The translations under genes and the position numbers were made by a program. Under the pieces are notes generated by a model, which saw nothing but the letters and a program-made list of their open reading frames with translations, was not told the DNA's origin and made no database searches. A stretch of DNA of 64,000 bases from CAVROP01 sp050008495 (GTDB lineage Bacteria; Acidobacteriota; Terriglobia; UBA7540): contig JBEKMN010000010.1 of assembly GCA_050008495.1 (NCBI GenBank), positions 12,445 through 76,444 of the forward strand, given 5' to 3'. Below are positions 8,277-16,813 of the stretch, one piece after another (position 1 is the stretch's first letter; every line of letters starts with the position of its first letter).

Positions 8277-9156
8277 CCACTTCACCTAGCCCTGTCATTC
8301 CGAGCGCAGCTTCCACGATCCTTCGGCTCACCACCGTGCATGAATATGCGCGCAGCGCCTTGGAGTGCGGTAGCAGCAGCTATCGTCTCTTGACGGTCTC
8401 GACCCTGAAAAGTGCGCATACCGTCGCGATAGCTGTTATATACTCTGGTGTAAAATGCGTGTTAGGTGCCCTTTCCAGGACGTCCTCGGTTCCTCATCGT
8501 GTTTTCCAATCCTAATTGCGCCACCGCCCGCGCCTTAATCCCAGCCACACTCCAAGTGCTCGCCCCGCTCGGCGCGGGTCCAGCGGGACGGACCGCTCAC
8601 TTTTTTTGCATTTTCCGCTGTTGCATTTTCCGCTTGACAAAGTCGCGGGCTTATGATAGCCTACCATGGTGGTCATGTCGTGGACACATTGTCGTAGGCG
8701 ACCGTCTTTCCGCGACGAAGCGCAAGGCAAAGCGGAAGGGTCCCGCCGTGAGGGTAATGCAGGGAACTACAAAAAATGCAAAACAGGGGGAACGAAGCTA
8801 AGAAGTACTTGAAAACAAAGCACATCACTTTTTTGAATGCTGCAGATTATGCGCGTTTTGCGCACCAATTAGCACAAATCACGGCCTGAAAGGAGCAGGA
8901 ACAGCACAATCTGGGCAAACGAAGTCAAGGGTTCCGGGCCGAAAGGCGAGGCCGGGCAAGTGACGAGAAGTCGGCTACAGGGGATCGCCCCCACGAATCA
9001 ACCACCCTCTCCCCTGGGAGGGGGCTTTATTACCCGGTGGGTTCTGGCAGGGGAAAGGCGGTAGCTGCTGCTACCGCACTCCAAATTCGACGGAACAAAG
9101 CGAGAATGTCTATGAAAACAAAGGAGCGGCACGAAAGACAGAGGGGTTATTCACGT
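8277..9156. other. 880-bp non-coding region with promoter and inverted repeats
   Basis: No convincing gene is visible. It contains an inverted pair of TTGGAGTGCGGTAGCAGCAG-type sequence (8364-8388, inverse at 9058-9090), a TTGACA promoter at 8634, TGAAAACAAAG boxes at 8810 and 9113, and a CCCTCTCCC palindrome at about 9004-9024. TTTTGCATTTTCCGCTGTTG-like repeats of GCATTTTCCGCT occur at about 8608-8633. Confidence 0.5.
8634..8662 (+). promoter_or_regulatory. Orphan TTGACA promoter, copy 1
   Basis: TTGACA at 8634-8639, 17 bases, then TAGCCT at 8657-8662 within ATGATAGCCTA. The same TTGACA-N17-TAGCCT layout with GTGATAGCCTA is at 60086-60114. No obvious gene begins immediately downstream, and the GH16 gene starts about 490 bp later. 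Confidence 0.45.
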
Positions 9157-10323
9157 ATGTTGTTGAAAACAAACAATTTATCCTGCACCAGCCGGAATGT
9201 TATTGAAAATAAAGCAGTTATCATTCTGATTGCACTGAACTTGGCTGTTTCCGCCGCCTCGTGCAGCGGGAGCGGCAATCTGTCGCCCTCCAACGCGGCT
9301 TTGGCGGCGCCGGTGTTCTCTACCACTGCGGCGCAGAACGGGGCGGTGATTCTGGCCATATCGGCCGGCAGCGGAGCGGCGGTGCATTACACCATCGACG
9401 GGTCAACGCCGACGGCCTCCTCACCCACCTATCAGGCGCCGATGCTCATCTCTACCAACCTGACCATCAATGCCATCGCTACCGCTCTGGGCGCCGCCTC
9501 GAGCAGCGTGGCAACTTGGACCCCCTCGGCGACGGTGGCGCCGGGCGCGCTGGTCTGGTCGGACGAATTCACGAACGCCACGGGCGCCAATGCCCAGCCG
9601 AACCCCGCAGTGTGGACTTATGACACGGGAGCGAGCGGCTGGGGCAATCAAGAACTGGAAGACTACTGCGCCTGGGGATCCGCAGCCAGCCCCTGCGATC
9701 CCGCCAAGCCGAACGTCTACGTGGGCACGGACGGCTTCCTGCACATCGTGGCGCAGCAGCCCTCCTCAGGCGTCTACACCTCCGGGCGAATGAAGTCGCA
9801 GGGGTTGTTCAGCATTCTCTACGGACGCATCGAGGCGCGCATGATGGTGCCCGAGGCGCAAGGGTTCTGGCCGGCGTTCTGGATGCTGGGCAACAGCATC
9901 GTGACCGACCAATGGCCTGCTTGCGGAGAGATCGATATTCAGGAGCGCGTGGATGCGGCCGGCAACCCTGACTGGAACGCGGGCTCAATTCACGGCACGG
10001 GTTTCACCGGGGCAAACCTGGGGAGCCAGTACCATTTTCCGAGCGGGCAGACAGCCGCCGCCTGGCATACCTACGGAATGATCTGGAAGCCGGGCTCGAT
10101 CCAGTTTTACATCGACGACCCTGGCAACGTCTACGGGAGTTATACTCCGGCGAGTCTGGCGTCGTTTCCCGGCGCCGCTTGGCCCTTTGACTCAGGCAGC
10201 GCCCAGTACTTGATCGTGAACCTGGCGGTGGGCGGAAGTTGGCCGGGCAATCCCACAAGCAGCACGCCGTTCCCGTCCCAGACCTTGGTGGACTACGTGC
10301 GTGTTTACGCTGTCGCTCAATGA
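9157..10323 (+). CDS. GH16 beta-glucanase lipoprotein with chitobiase-type C-terminal domain module
   Basis: Secreted glycan hydrolase of 388 residues from ATG 9157, preceded by GAGGGG. An upstream ATG at 9106 is also in frame. A hydrophobic stretch ends in a lipobox-like SAASC, suggesting a lipoprotein. Next comes a chitobiase/beta-hexosaminidase C-terminal-like domain (AVHYTIDGSTPTASSPTYQA), then a GH16 catalytic domain starting at WSDEFTNA. The active site is EIDIQE (nucleophile and acid/base glutamates), preceded by GRIEARMMVPEAQGFWPAFW. It likely cleaves beta-1,3(4)-glucans such as laminarin. It lies immediately upstream of rpmH, where dnaA is found in many bacteria. Confidence 0.9.
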   Translation: MLLKTNNLSCTSRNVIENKAVIILIALNLAVSAASCSGSGNLSPSNAALAAPVFSTTAAQNGAVILAISAGSGAAVHYTIDGSTPTASSPTYQAPMLISTNLTINAIATALGAASSSVATWTPSATVAPGALVWSDEFTNATGANAQPNPAVWTYDTGASGWGNQELEDYCAWGSAASPCDPAKPNVYVGTDGFLHIVAQQPSSGVYTSGRMKSQGLFSILYGRIEARMMVPEAQGFWPAFWMLGNSIVTDQWPACGEIDIQERVDAAGNPDWNAGSIHGTGFTGANLGSQYHFPSGQTAAAWHTYGMIWKPGSIQFYIDDPGNVYGSYTPASLASFPGAAWPFDSGSAQYLIVNLAVGGSWPGNPTSSTPFPSQTLVDYVRVYAVAQ

Positions 10324-10330
10324 CGTCCGC

Positions 10331-10360
10331 TTGACTTGTTGGAACGGCTCGGGTTATGTT
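10331..10360 (+). promoter_or_regulatory. Promoter of the rpmH cluster
   Basis: TTGACT at 10331-10336, an 18-bp spacer, then TATGTT at 10355-10360. It lies between the GH16 stop and rpmH, giving a leader of about 40 bases before the TTG start. Confidence 0.6.
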
Positions 10361-10406
10361 TTTAGTTTGGCCCTAGGGGCAGAAATCTATTAGGGAGCGT
10401 GGCGGT

Positions 10407-10541
10407 TTGAAAAGGACCTTTCAACCTAATCGTAGGCGTCGAGCCAAGACACATGGATTCCGCGTGCGCATGAGGACTCCGGGAGGCCGCAACGTGTTGA
10501 AGCGTCGGCGTCTAAAGGGTCGTCACAGCCTGACTCCATAA
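10407..10541 (+). CDS. rpmH: 50S ribosomal protein bL34
   Basis: A 44-residue very basic protein. It starts with TTG at 10407, read as MKRTFQPNRRRRAKTHGFRV and followed by RMRTPGGRNVLKRRRLKGRH, the complete bL34 consensus. GGGAG at 10393-10397 gives nine bases to the start, which supports TTG. It is a structural protein of the large ribosomal subunit. rnpA follows after nine bases, as in most bacteria. Confidence 0.97.
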   Translation: MKRTFQPNRRRRAKTHGFRVRMRTPGGRNVLKRRRLKGRHSLTP

Positions 10542-10550
10542 GAAGCACGG

Positions 10551-10925
10551 TTGGCGTCTCAAACTTTTCCCAAGAGTTCCCGGTTGCTGCGTCGAGGCGA
10601 GTTTCGGCGAGTCTATGACGAAGGGCGTCGCCGAAGCGCCTCACTGTGCACGGTCTTTGTGCGGCCCAACGGCCTTCCCCAATCTCGCTTGGGGGTCACC
10701 ACGCCAACGCGGCTGGGGAATGCCGTGCTGCGCAATCGACTAAAGCGCCGTTTGCGAGAGGTGTTCCGCCGTCACCGCGCACGACTGCCGGGCGGCTGGG
10801 ACATACTGGTTAATCCCCGCGAGCCGGTGGCGACAGTCCCGTTTCGGAGTTTGGAAGGGGAGTTGTTGCGGCTTTTCCCGAGCCAGCCTCCTCCGGGAAT
10901 GTCCGAGGAGTTGCGTGCTCAGTGA
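10551..10925 (+). CDS. rnpA: Ribonuclease P protein component
   Basis: A 124-residue basic protein beginning with TTG at 10551. The RNR signature is intact (GNAVLRNRLKRRLREVFRRH, about residues 56-75), preceded by the conserved RLGVTTPTRLG strand. It binds the RNase P RNA and promotes pre-tRNA 5' processing. It lies between rpmH and yidD, and its stop TGA overlaps the yidD GTG start by four bases, indicating translational coupling. The start has no close ATG alternative. Confidence 0.95.
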   Translation: MASQTFPKSSRLLRRGEFRRVYDEGRRRSASLCTVFVRPNGLPQSRLGVTTPTRLGNAVLRNRLKRRLREVFRRHRARLPGGWDILVNPREPVATVPFRSLEGELLRLFPSQPPPGMSEELRAQ

Positions 10926-11131
10926 AGTTCATTACGCTAGCTTTGATCAGGTTCTACCAGGCTTGCCTTTCTCCGGCCTTTCCGTCGGCTTGCCGTTTCT
11001 ACCCGTCCTGCTCAACCTACGCGTATGAAGCGGTTGAAAAGTGGGGGGCCTGGCGCGGAGTTCGTATAGCGCTTGGGCGGCTCCTGCGGTGCCGGCCGTA
11101 TGGTGGACACGGCATTGACCCGGTGCCTTGA
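10922..11131 (+). CDS. yidD: Membrane protein insertion efficiency factor YidD
   Basis: A 69-residue protein starting with GTG that overlaps the rnpA stop. It shows the whole family signature: LIRFYQACLSPAFPSACRFY, then PSCSTYAYEAVEKWGAWRG and RLLRCRPYGGHGIDPVP, with the conserved cysteines. YidD is a small membrane-associated helper of YidC-dependent insertion. yidC follows after a 78-bp gap that contains a GTAGGGGC palindrome. Confidence 0.95.
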   Translation: MKFITLALIRFYQACLSPAFPSACRFYPSCSTYAYEAVEKWGAWRGVRIALGRLLRCRPYGGHGIDPVP

Positions 11132-11137
11132 AGGGCG

Positions 11138-11191
11138 TAGGGGCGGCCCTTGTGGCCGCCCTTGGGCAACCACAAGGGTTGCCCCTACGAC
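11138..11191. repeat. GTAGGGGC-type double palindrome inside the yidD-yidC gap
   Basis: GGCGTAGGGGCGGCCCTTGT, GGCCGCCCTTGGGCAACC and ACAAGGGTTGCCCCTACG form two nested hairpins with GTAGGGGC / GCCCCTAC at the outer ends. Insertion within an otherwise tightly packed housekeeping operon suggests recent mobility of this repeat family. Confidence 0.7.
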
Positions 11192-11209
11192 CGGATTAGA
11201 GGATTTAAG

Positions 11210-12901
11210 GTGGACCAAGAAAAGCGGGTGCTGGCGGCATTCGCACTCTCCTTCTTAATGCTCATGCTCTGGCGGGCGTTCTTTGTCAAAGAACCGCCGC
11301 CCAAGCCATCTGCCAAGTCCAATCCTGCCGTGGCAACTCAGCCGACTCCTGAGAAGCCGTCGGCTACCACTGCCGCTCCAGGCCCTGCCGTTCCTCCCAC
11401 GCTGCCGGTTGTAGAAGGAAGCAAGGCGGAGGACATTGTCGTTGAAAACGACCTTTACAAGGTGACCTTCTCCACGCGCGGAGCCGTAGCGGAGAACTGG
11501 ATCCTGAAGAGGTATCGCGACGCCAAGGAAGCCCCCTTGGATCTCATCGACGACGAGGCGTGCGGGAAGCTCGGCTTTCCGATGAGCCTCAAAATCGCCG
11601 ATGGCGAACTGTCGAACAAGCTGAACTCCGCGCTGTATGTGGCCACCCCCGCCGGGGCAGCACTGAAGCCGCCCGTCAAGCTTGAGTTCAGCTACAGCGA
11701 TGGCAGAGTACAGGCGCGCAAGGTTTTCAGTTTCGAGACGGGTTATGACATTCACGCCGAGGTGCGCGTCGCTGAAGGAGGCCATTACCTTCCTGTCGAC
11801 GTGACTTGGCCGGGTGGGTTCGGCGATCACTCCTTGGCGCCGGCGATAATCAATACCTATGCCATGGGTGTTTACGGTTCCATCGGCGATCTGACCACGG
11901 TGGCACAACGGAAACTAAGCGGCGACCGGTCCGTACCCTCGCCGCTTCAGCTCGCGGGCCTCGAGGATCGCTACTTTGCCGGAATCTTCCTGCCCAATTC
12001 CCCGGATGAGACATTCAAGCTCGGTCGGCAGACCTGGACTCCTACGGATTGGAGCGGAAAAGATTCCGACAAGCCCAGCCCCATCTTCGCGCAGTTAGGA
12101 GAGGAAAGGGAAAAGCCCTTGGCATTTCGGATGTTCGTAGGGCCAAAGAACCTCGACGTGCTGCGCGCAGAAAGTCCCCCGCTGGACTCACTGGTTGACT
12201 TCGGATGGTTTGCCTTTGTCGCCAAACCTCTATTCCTCGGGCTGCGCTACATTCACGACCACTGGGCGCACAATTACGGCTGGGCGATTGTGATTCTGAC
12301 CGTTCTCATCAACTTCGCCATGTTTCCACTGAAATTGAAGAGCATCCGTTCGGCACAGGAAATGCAGCGCATTGCACCGTTGGTTAAGAGCATTCAGGAT
12401 AAATACAAGAACGTAAAGTTCAACGACCCGAAGAAGTCGCGGATGAACGAGGAGATGATGGGTCTCTACAAGGAGCATGGCGTTAACCCCTTGGGCGGGT
12501 GTTTGCCGATGGCGCTCCAACTCCCCTTTCTTTATGGCTTTTATCGGGTGCTCGACCTGCCCATCGAACTGCGTCACGCTCCCTGGATCTGGTGGATCAA
12601 GGACCTTTCGGCGCCGGATAAGTTCCATCCCTTTGGCTTTCCGCTTCCAATTCTGCCCACCTTGATGGTCATCAGCATGTTCATTATGCAGAAAATGACT
12701 CCCGTGGCGACCGCTGATCCCTCCCAACAGCGCATGATGATGATCATGCCGCTCTTTCTCGGCGTTATGTTCTATAATCTCGCCAGCGGCCTGAATCTAT
12801 ATTTCCTGACTGCCAATATTGTTGGGGTTATACAGCAATTGCTGATCAACAAATTGATGCCCATGCCTCAGACTCCCGTCCCTGCGGCACGCTCGAAGTG
12901 A
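11210..12901 (+). CDS. yidC: Membrane protein insertase YidC
   Basis: A 563-residue inner-membrane protein from GTG 11210 (begins VDQEKRVLAAFALSFLMLML). AGAGGA lies upstream, and a longer frame from 11150 only translates the repeat. TM1 is followed by a proline-rich linker, a large periplasmic beta-supersandwich domain (about residues 80-340) and the conserved C-terminal insertase core with five TMs (HNYGWAIVILTVLINFAMFP, NPLGGCLPMALQLPFLYGFY, LASGLNLYFLTANIVGVIQQ). It inserts and folds membrane proteins with or without SecYEG. It overlaps the jag start by four bases. Confidence 0.96.
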   Translation: MDQEKRVLAAFALSFLMLMLWRAFFVKEPPPKPSAKSNPAVATQPTPEKPSATTAAPGPAVPPTLPVVEGSKAEDIVVENDLYKVTFSTRGAVAENWILKRYRDAKEAPLDLIDDEACGKLGFPMSLKIADGELSNKLNSALYVATPAGAALKPPVKLEFSYSDGRVQARKVFSFETGYDIHAEVRVAEGGHYLPVDVTWPGGFGDHSLAPAIINTYAMGVYGSIGDLTTVAQRKLSGDRSVPSPLQLAGLEDRYFAGIFLPNSPDETFKLGRQTWTPTDWSGKDSDKPSPIFAQLGEEREKPLAFRMFVGPKNLDVLRAESPPLDSLVDFGWFAFVAKPLFLGLRYIHDHWAHNYGWAIVILTVLINFAMFPLKLKSIRSAQEMQRIAPLVKSIQDKYKNVKFNDPKKSRMNEEMMGLYKEHGVNPLGGCLPMALQLPFLYGFYRVLDLPIELRHAPWIWWIKDLSAPDKFHPFGFPLPILPTLMVISMFIMQKMTPVATADPSQQRMMMIMPLFLGVMFYNLASGLNLYFLTANIVGVIQQLLINKLMPMPQTPVPAARSK

Positions 12902-13431
12902 AAGGCTGGTCTTCAATGGACTCGCAGAACAGCGAACAGACTCCGGTTCATCCCCTGGACAGCTATGTCGAGCCGATTAACGCGCTGCTGAAGAAGATCC
13001 TCCCGCAGGGTGGGTTTGCGCTTTCCTTTGCAGTCCACCACCTGCCTCAGGACACAGCCGAGGAAGACTCGCCCGAGTATGTGATCGACTTTAAGGGCGC
13101 AGATGCCGACCTTCTCTTAGAACGGAACGGGGCCCTGCTCGAGGCCTTGGAGCACGTCGTCCTTAAAGCCGTGCGTTTGCGGGAAGAATCCCTGCGCAAG
13201 TTCGCCTTCGACTGCCAAGACTGGCGACGGCTGCGCATTGAAGAATTAAAACTCACGGCACAGGTCGCCGCCGAGCGGGTCCTGGAGAGCGGCGATCCCT
13301 TCCCCTTGAGCCCCATGTCCCCGCGCGAGAGACGGATCATTCATCTGGCGCTAAGAGACCAGCCGAAGATCCGCACGGTCAGTGAAGGCGTAGGGCCCGA
13401 ACGCCATATTGTAATTATGCCCATCCGGTGA
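12898..13431 (+). CDS. jag: Jag/KhpB-type RNA-binding protein (KH + R3H)
   Basis: A 177-residue protein starting with GTG at 12898 that overlaps the yidC stop (an ATG at 12916 is also possible). The middle forms a KH-II-like domain with a modified loop (YVIDFKGADADLLLERNGAL, then ALEHVVLKAV). The C-terminus is an R3H domain with the hallmark RRIIHLAL (arginine, three residues, histidine) and ends HIVIMPIR. Jag proteins bind RNA and usually lie directly after yidC, as here. The function is inferred from the family. Confidence 0.92.
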   Translation: MKGWSSMDSQNSEQTPVHPLDSYVEPINALLKKILPQGGFALSFAVHHLPQDTAEEDSPEYVIDFKGADADLLLERNGALLEALEHVVLKAVRLREESLRKFAFDCQDWRRLRIEELKLTAQVAAERVLESGDPFPLSPMSPRERRIIHLALRDQPKIRTVSEGVGPERHIVIMPIR

Positions 13432-13443
13432 TCTCGCGATTGC

Positions 13444-14808
13444 ATGTCCCACGACGACACCATCGTGGCGGTTGCCACACCGCCGGGCCGCGGCGGCCTT
13501 GGGGTAGTGCGCTTGTCGGGGAGCCAGTCGGTCGATATCGCCACCCGCCTCATCCGCTTCTCCAAGCTGCCGCTTGAAACCCGGCGGATCATGCTGGGCG
13601 AATTCTGCGACCCGCAAGGTGGCAAAGTCCTGGACCAGGTGGTGGTCAGTTACTTCCGGCGCCCTCATTCCTATACCGCGGAAGACGTCGTCGAAATTTC
13701 CTGCCATGGCGCTCCGATAATCCTCCGCTATCTGGTGGAGTGCTGCCTTCGGCTGGGAGCGCGTGTGGCCGAGCCGGGCGAGTTCACACTGCGAGCATTT
13801 CTCAACGGGCGCATCGACTTGACACAGGCGGAAGCGGTCCGGGATCTCATTGAGTCGCGCACGCTCTATCAAGCCCGCGTGGCCGCGCAACAACTCGAAG
13901 GCGCGGTCTCGGCTCGCCTAAAACCGCACAAGCAGGTTCTGCTCGAACTCATCGCCAGGCTGGAGGCCGGCATCGACTTCGCCGAGGACGATGTGGCCGT
14001 TATGGAATCGCAGGAGATACTCTCGCGCCTTGACCGGCTCCGCGGCGATCTCGAGGCACTGGTGCAGGGCTACGAATACGGCAGAATCGTTCGCGAGGGA
14101 GTGAGCCTGGCCATCGTGGGCCGCCCCAATGTCGGCAAGTCGAGCCTGTTCAATTGCCTCCTCAATGAAGAACGGGCCATTGTGACTTCGACTCCGGGGA
14201 CCACCCGCGATCTGGTGTCCGAAACGGCTAGTCTTGGGGGTATCCCGTTGCGCTTCGTGGATACGGCGGGCATCCGCCACACGGAGGATGAGGTGGAAAA
14301 GATCGGCGTGGAACGGTCCCTCCAGGCCATCGCCGATTCCGACTTGCGGCTTCTGGTGGTCGACGCTTCCGAAGGATGGAGCGATGCGGATTCCAATTTG
14401 CTGAACAAGCTGCGACCGCTGGGCGCCCTGCTCGTGGCCTGCAATAAATCGGATCTTCCCTCAAAAATCACGGGGGCAGAGCTGGAATTGACCCCGGCCG
14501 TTTGGACCTCCGCCTTAACCGGCGAGGGAATTCCCGAGCTTAGAACGAAAATCCTGGAGATCGCAGCGCCTTCGCGCGAGCAGGGCACAGAGGGCGAATT
14601 CCTCACCAACTTGCGTCATCAGCAACTTCTCAAGGATTCGCTTCAGGCGCTCGCCAGGGCACGGCCCGCGACAGAGCAACACGTCCCGCACGAGATGCTT
14701 TTGCTCGACCTTTACGAAGCGCTTCGCCCCCTCGATCAAATCACCGGCGCCACCTACGTGGACGACGTGTTGGATATCATCTTCTCGACGTTTTGCGTGG
14801 GGAAATGA
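13444..14808 (+). CDS. mnmE: tRNA modification GTPase MnmE
   Basis: A 454-residue GTPase that works with MnmG to form 5-carboxymethylaminomethyl-uridine at the tRNA wobble position. The N-terminal tetrahydrofolate-binding domain starts TIVAVATPPGRGGLGVVRLS. The G domain contains GRPNVGKSS (G1), TPGTTRD (G2), DTAG (G3) and NKSD (G4). The C-terminus ends FSTFCVGK, matching the catalytic C(I/V)GK motif. It is the last gene of the cluster, and mnmG is not next to it. Twelve bases separate it from jag. Confidence 0.97.
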   Translation: MSHDDTIVAVATPPGRGGLGVVRLSGSQSVDIATRLIRFSKLPLETRRIMLGEFCDPQGGKVLDQVVVSYFRRPHSYTAEDVVEISCHGAPIILRYLVECCLRLGARVAEPGEFTLRAFLNGRIDLTQAEAVRDLIESRTLYQARVAAQQLEGAVSARLKPHKQVLLELIARLEAGIDFAEDDVAVMESQEILSRLDRLRGDLEALVQGYEYGRIVREGVSLAIVGRPNVGKSSLFNCLLNEERAIVTSTPGTTRDLVSETASLGGIPLRFVDTAGIRHTEDEVEKIGVERSLQAIADSDLRLLVVDASEGWSDADSNLLNKLRPLGALLVACNKSDLPSKITGAELELTPAVWTSALTGEGIPELRTKILEIAAPSREQGTEGEFLTNLRHQQLLKDSLQALARARPATEQHVPHEMLLLDLYEALRPLDQITGATYVDDVLDIIFSTFCVGK

Positions 14809-14831
14809 GCCGGGCGCGAACTTTCCCTTCA

Positions 14832-14941
14832 CATGTCATTCTGAGCGAAGCGAAGAATCTCTGCAGTTCGCCGGACAAGGGCAAGCGGAGCGGAACTACC
14901 GGGATTCTTCGCCCGCAAACGCGGCGGGCTCAGAATGACAG
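14832..14941. repeat. TCATTCTGAGCG palindrome, copy 1
   Basis: TGTCATTCTGAGCGAAGCGA at the left (14834 onward) is answered by GATTCTTCGC...GCTCAGAATGACA at the right (14911-14940). It fills the convergent gap between mnmE and the methyltransferase gene. Relatives are at 22866-22961 and 25557-25639. Confidence 0.7.
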
Positions 14942-15799
14942 GCATTGGGGTTGAAATGCAGCCAACCGGGGGATGCCTCGCTCCGCCATCTTGAAGAAGA
15001 CGGGATCGATTTCAACCCCCACGCTGTCGTATCCGACAGCCATCGCGGCCGCGATCGTCGAGCCTCCGCCCATGAACGGGTCAAGCACCACTCCTTCCCC
15101 GAGCGGAAGCGAGGCGCGAACGATCTGGCGCATGAAGGCTTGCGGCTTGAGAGACGGATGCGGCGCAATGGCGCGCTCTTGGGGCCGTGTTGGCGCGGAG
15201 GGAATGACATCTTCGAATGGCCGCTCCTGTGATCGTCGTCGAAGCCCGCCCGTCTTCCACTTGCGCAAGTTGTCCTGGACGCGCCCTTCACAGGGCTTTC
15301 GAAACACTCCCCACGGCTCCCAGCAGGATCGCGGCATCACCGTCACGCCGGCGAACTCGTCGTGGGCGTTCTTGGGCCTGTCACCGCCGCGAAGAGTTTT
15401 CACCAGGCGGATGATCTCACCACGCTTCTCGAAGCCGGCGTCCACGAGTGGTTGATAGACAAGATGCGAGAGGAGGGGATTGGCAGCCATCAGCAGGTGG
15501 CCGCCCGGCACGAGGATCCGAACGGCCCGCTGGGCAAAGCTCAGGAAGAAACTGCGCAGCTTGTCGCGATCCTGCTCGGTCAAAACCGTGAACCGCGGCA
15601 CCGGGCTGCGCTTGCACCCGTCGAAGGAAGGCGGAATGCGCCACACCCCGCCCTTACCTTTTCGCAGCTTTTCTTTCTCGAACCCCGTGTACTCTTTCAG
15701 GCCATACGGCGGGTCGGTCACGATGGCGTGGAAAGCAGACTCGGCGTGGCGATCCATCCAGGCGAGGCAATCTTGGTTGAAGATGGTATACCGGGCCAT
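14930..15799 (-). CDS. Site-specific DNA methyltransferase (beta-class amino-MTase)
   Basis: A 289-residue protein from ATG 15799 (frame open to TTG 15859). The catalytic motif DPPY is at residues 29-32 in AIVTDPPYGLK. The AdoMet-binding motif DPFMGGGSTIAAAM lies near the C-terminus, followed by GVEIDP. This DPPY-first order is the beta class of N6-adenine or N4-cytosine methyltransferases. A central stretch (about residues 55-215) is the likely recognition domain. No restriction endonuclease is adjacent, so it appears to be an orphan enzyme. The sequence specificity is unknown. The ribosome site is weak. Confidence 0.88.
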   Translation of the reverse strand: MARYTIFNQDCLAWMDRHAESAFHAIVTDPPYGLKEYTGFEKEKLRKGKGGVWRIPPSFDGCKRSPVPRFTVLTEQDRDKLRSFFLSFAQRAVRILVPGGHLLMAANPLLSHLVYQPLVDAGFEKRGEIIRLVKTLRGGDRPKNAHDEFAGVTVMPRSCWEPWGVFRKPCEGRVQDNLRKWKTGGLRRRSQERPFEDVIPSAPTRPQERAIAPHPSLKPQAFMRQIVRASLPLGEGVVLDPFMGGGSTIAAAMAVGYDSVGVEIDPVFFKMAERGIPRLAAFQPQCLSF

Positions 15800-15878
15800 C
15801 ACGATTGAGGAAGATACGTGAAGAGACCATGCCTTGGCAAGCTGCGTGGGAGTCCGCAAGCCCGGGATTGTTGCGCAG

Positions 15879-15908
15879 GAGCGGCCACAAGGGCCGCCCC
15901 TGCAACTG
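15879..15908. repeat. GTAGGGGC-type palindrome (short)
   Basis: GGAGCGGCCACAAGGGCCGC followed by CCCTGC forms a hairpin (GCGGCC ACAAG GGCCGC) upstream of the methyltransferase gene and directly after the sodA 3' end. Confidence 0.55.
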
Positions 15909-15919
15909 TTTCACCCGGC

Positions 15920-16531
15920 TTATTTCACGGCGTTGAATCGCTTCTCGATTTCAGCCCAATTGACCACGTTCCACCAGGCGGTGATGTATTCGGCGCGGCG
16001 GTTCTGGTACTTGAGATAGTAGGCGTGCTCCCACACGTCTAGACCGAAGACGGGATACTTGCCTTCCATCACGGGGCTGTCCTGATTGGCGGTGGAATAG
16101 ATGTCGAGCTTTCCGCCTTGCGCGGTCAGCCACGCCCAGCCTGAGCCGAAGCGTCCGAGGGCGGCAGCCGTGAATTTCTCTTTGAACTGATCGAAACTGC
16201 CGAAAGTGCTCTGAAGGGCCTGCGCCAGGTGGCCACCGGGTTGTCCACCAGCTTTGGGCGCCATAATCTGCCAGAACATGGAATGGTTAATATGGCCGCC
16301 GCCATTGTTGCGTACGGCCGTGCGGATGTTCTCCGGAACGATGGCGCAGCCGTTGGCCAGCAGTTCCTCAACGGTCTTGCCGGCCAGGTTGGGCGCCGAC
16401 TCGAGTGCCTTATTCAAGTTCGTAACGTAAGTCCCATGGTGCTTGCCATGGTGAATCTCCATGGTCGTTTTATCGACGGAGGGTTCCAGCGCGTCAAAAG
16501 CGTAGGGCAGCGGCGGAAGAGTAAACGGCAT
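15920..16531 (-). CDS. sodA: Superoxide dismutase, Mn-type
   Basis: A 203-residue enzyme that converts superoxide to oxygen and hydrogen peroxide. All four metal ligands are present: H27, H83, D165 and H169 (in DVWEHAYY). The active-site glutamine is in the C-terminal domain (ANQDSP, Q150) and the N-terminal site is GGGHINH, the pattern of manganese rather than iron enzymes; cambialistic use cannot be excluded. No signal peptide is seen, so it is cytoplasmic. AAGGAG lies eight bases before the ATG. Monocistronic. Confidence 0.95.
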   Translation of the reverse strand: MPFTLPPLPYAFDALEPSVDKTTMEIHHGKHHGTYVTNLNKALESAPNLAGKTVEELLANGCAIVPENIRTAVRNNGGGHINHSMFWQIMAPKAGGQPGGHLAQALQSTFGSFDQFKEKFTAAALGRFGSGWAWLTAQGGKLDIYSTANQDSPVMEGKYPVFGLDVWEHAYYLKYQNRRAEYITAWWNVVNWAEIEKRFNAVK

Positions 16532-16613
16532 AGAAGCTCCTTTTTGAGTTTAATTGAAAATACCTTGTCCCCAATGAATTGGATGCAGGGAGGCGGAGAA
16601 ATGACTCAACTGT

Positions 16614-16776
16614 AGGAGTCAGGATTCAGGAGTCAGGAGAAACCGCCTTCGGGACAGACTCTGTCGCACCGCGATACTGTTGGCCCTACACGAAGCAGTG
16701 AACAAAACCCAGAAGGCATATAGAATGAATCGGGAGCCGCAATTCTGCCTCCTGACTTCTGCCTCCTGACTCCTGC
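16614..16776. repeat. Heptamer-array inverted element between sodA and the PLP gene
   Basis: The left arm (16614-16639) has AGTCAGG / ATTCAGG units at 7-bp spacing. The right arm (16743-16776) has the inverse units CTGCCTC, CTGACTT, CTGCCTC and CTGACTC. The core of about 100 bp has no reading frame of note. It lies in the divergent gap. Confidence 0.75.
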
Positions 16777-16813
16777 TTTTGTGGCATAATTCCAAGTTTC
16801 CTAGGAGGCGTTC

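Noticed and set aside
10324..10406. Replication origin or DnaA boxes next to rpmH
   Set aside because: rpmH-rnpA is near oriC in many bacteria, but no dnaA gene and no TTATNCACA cluster is seen; only a promoter fits.
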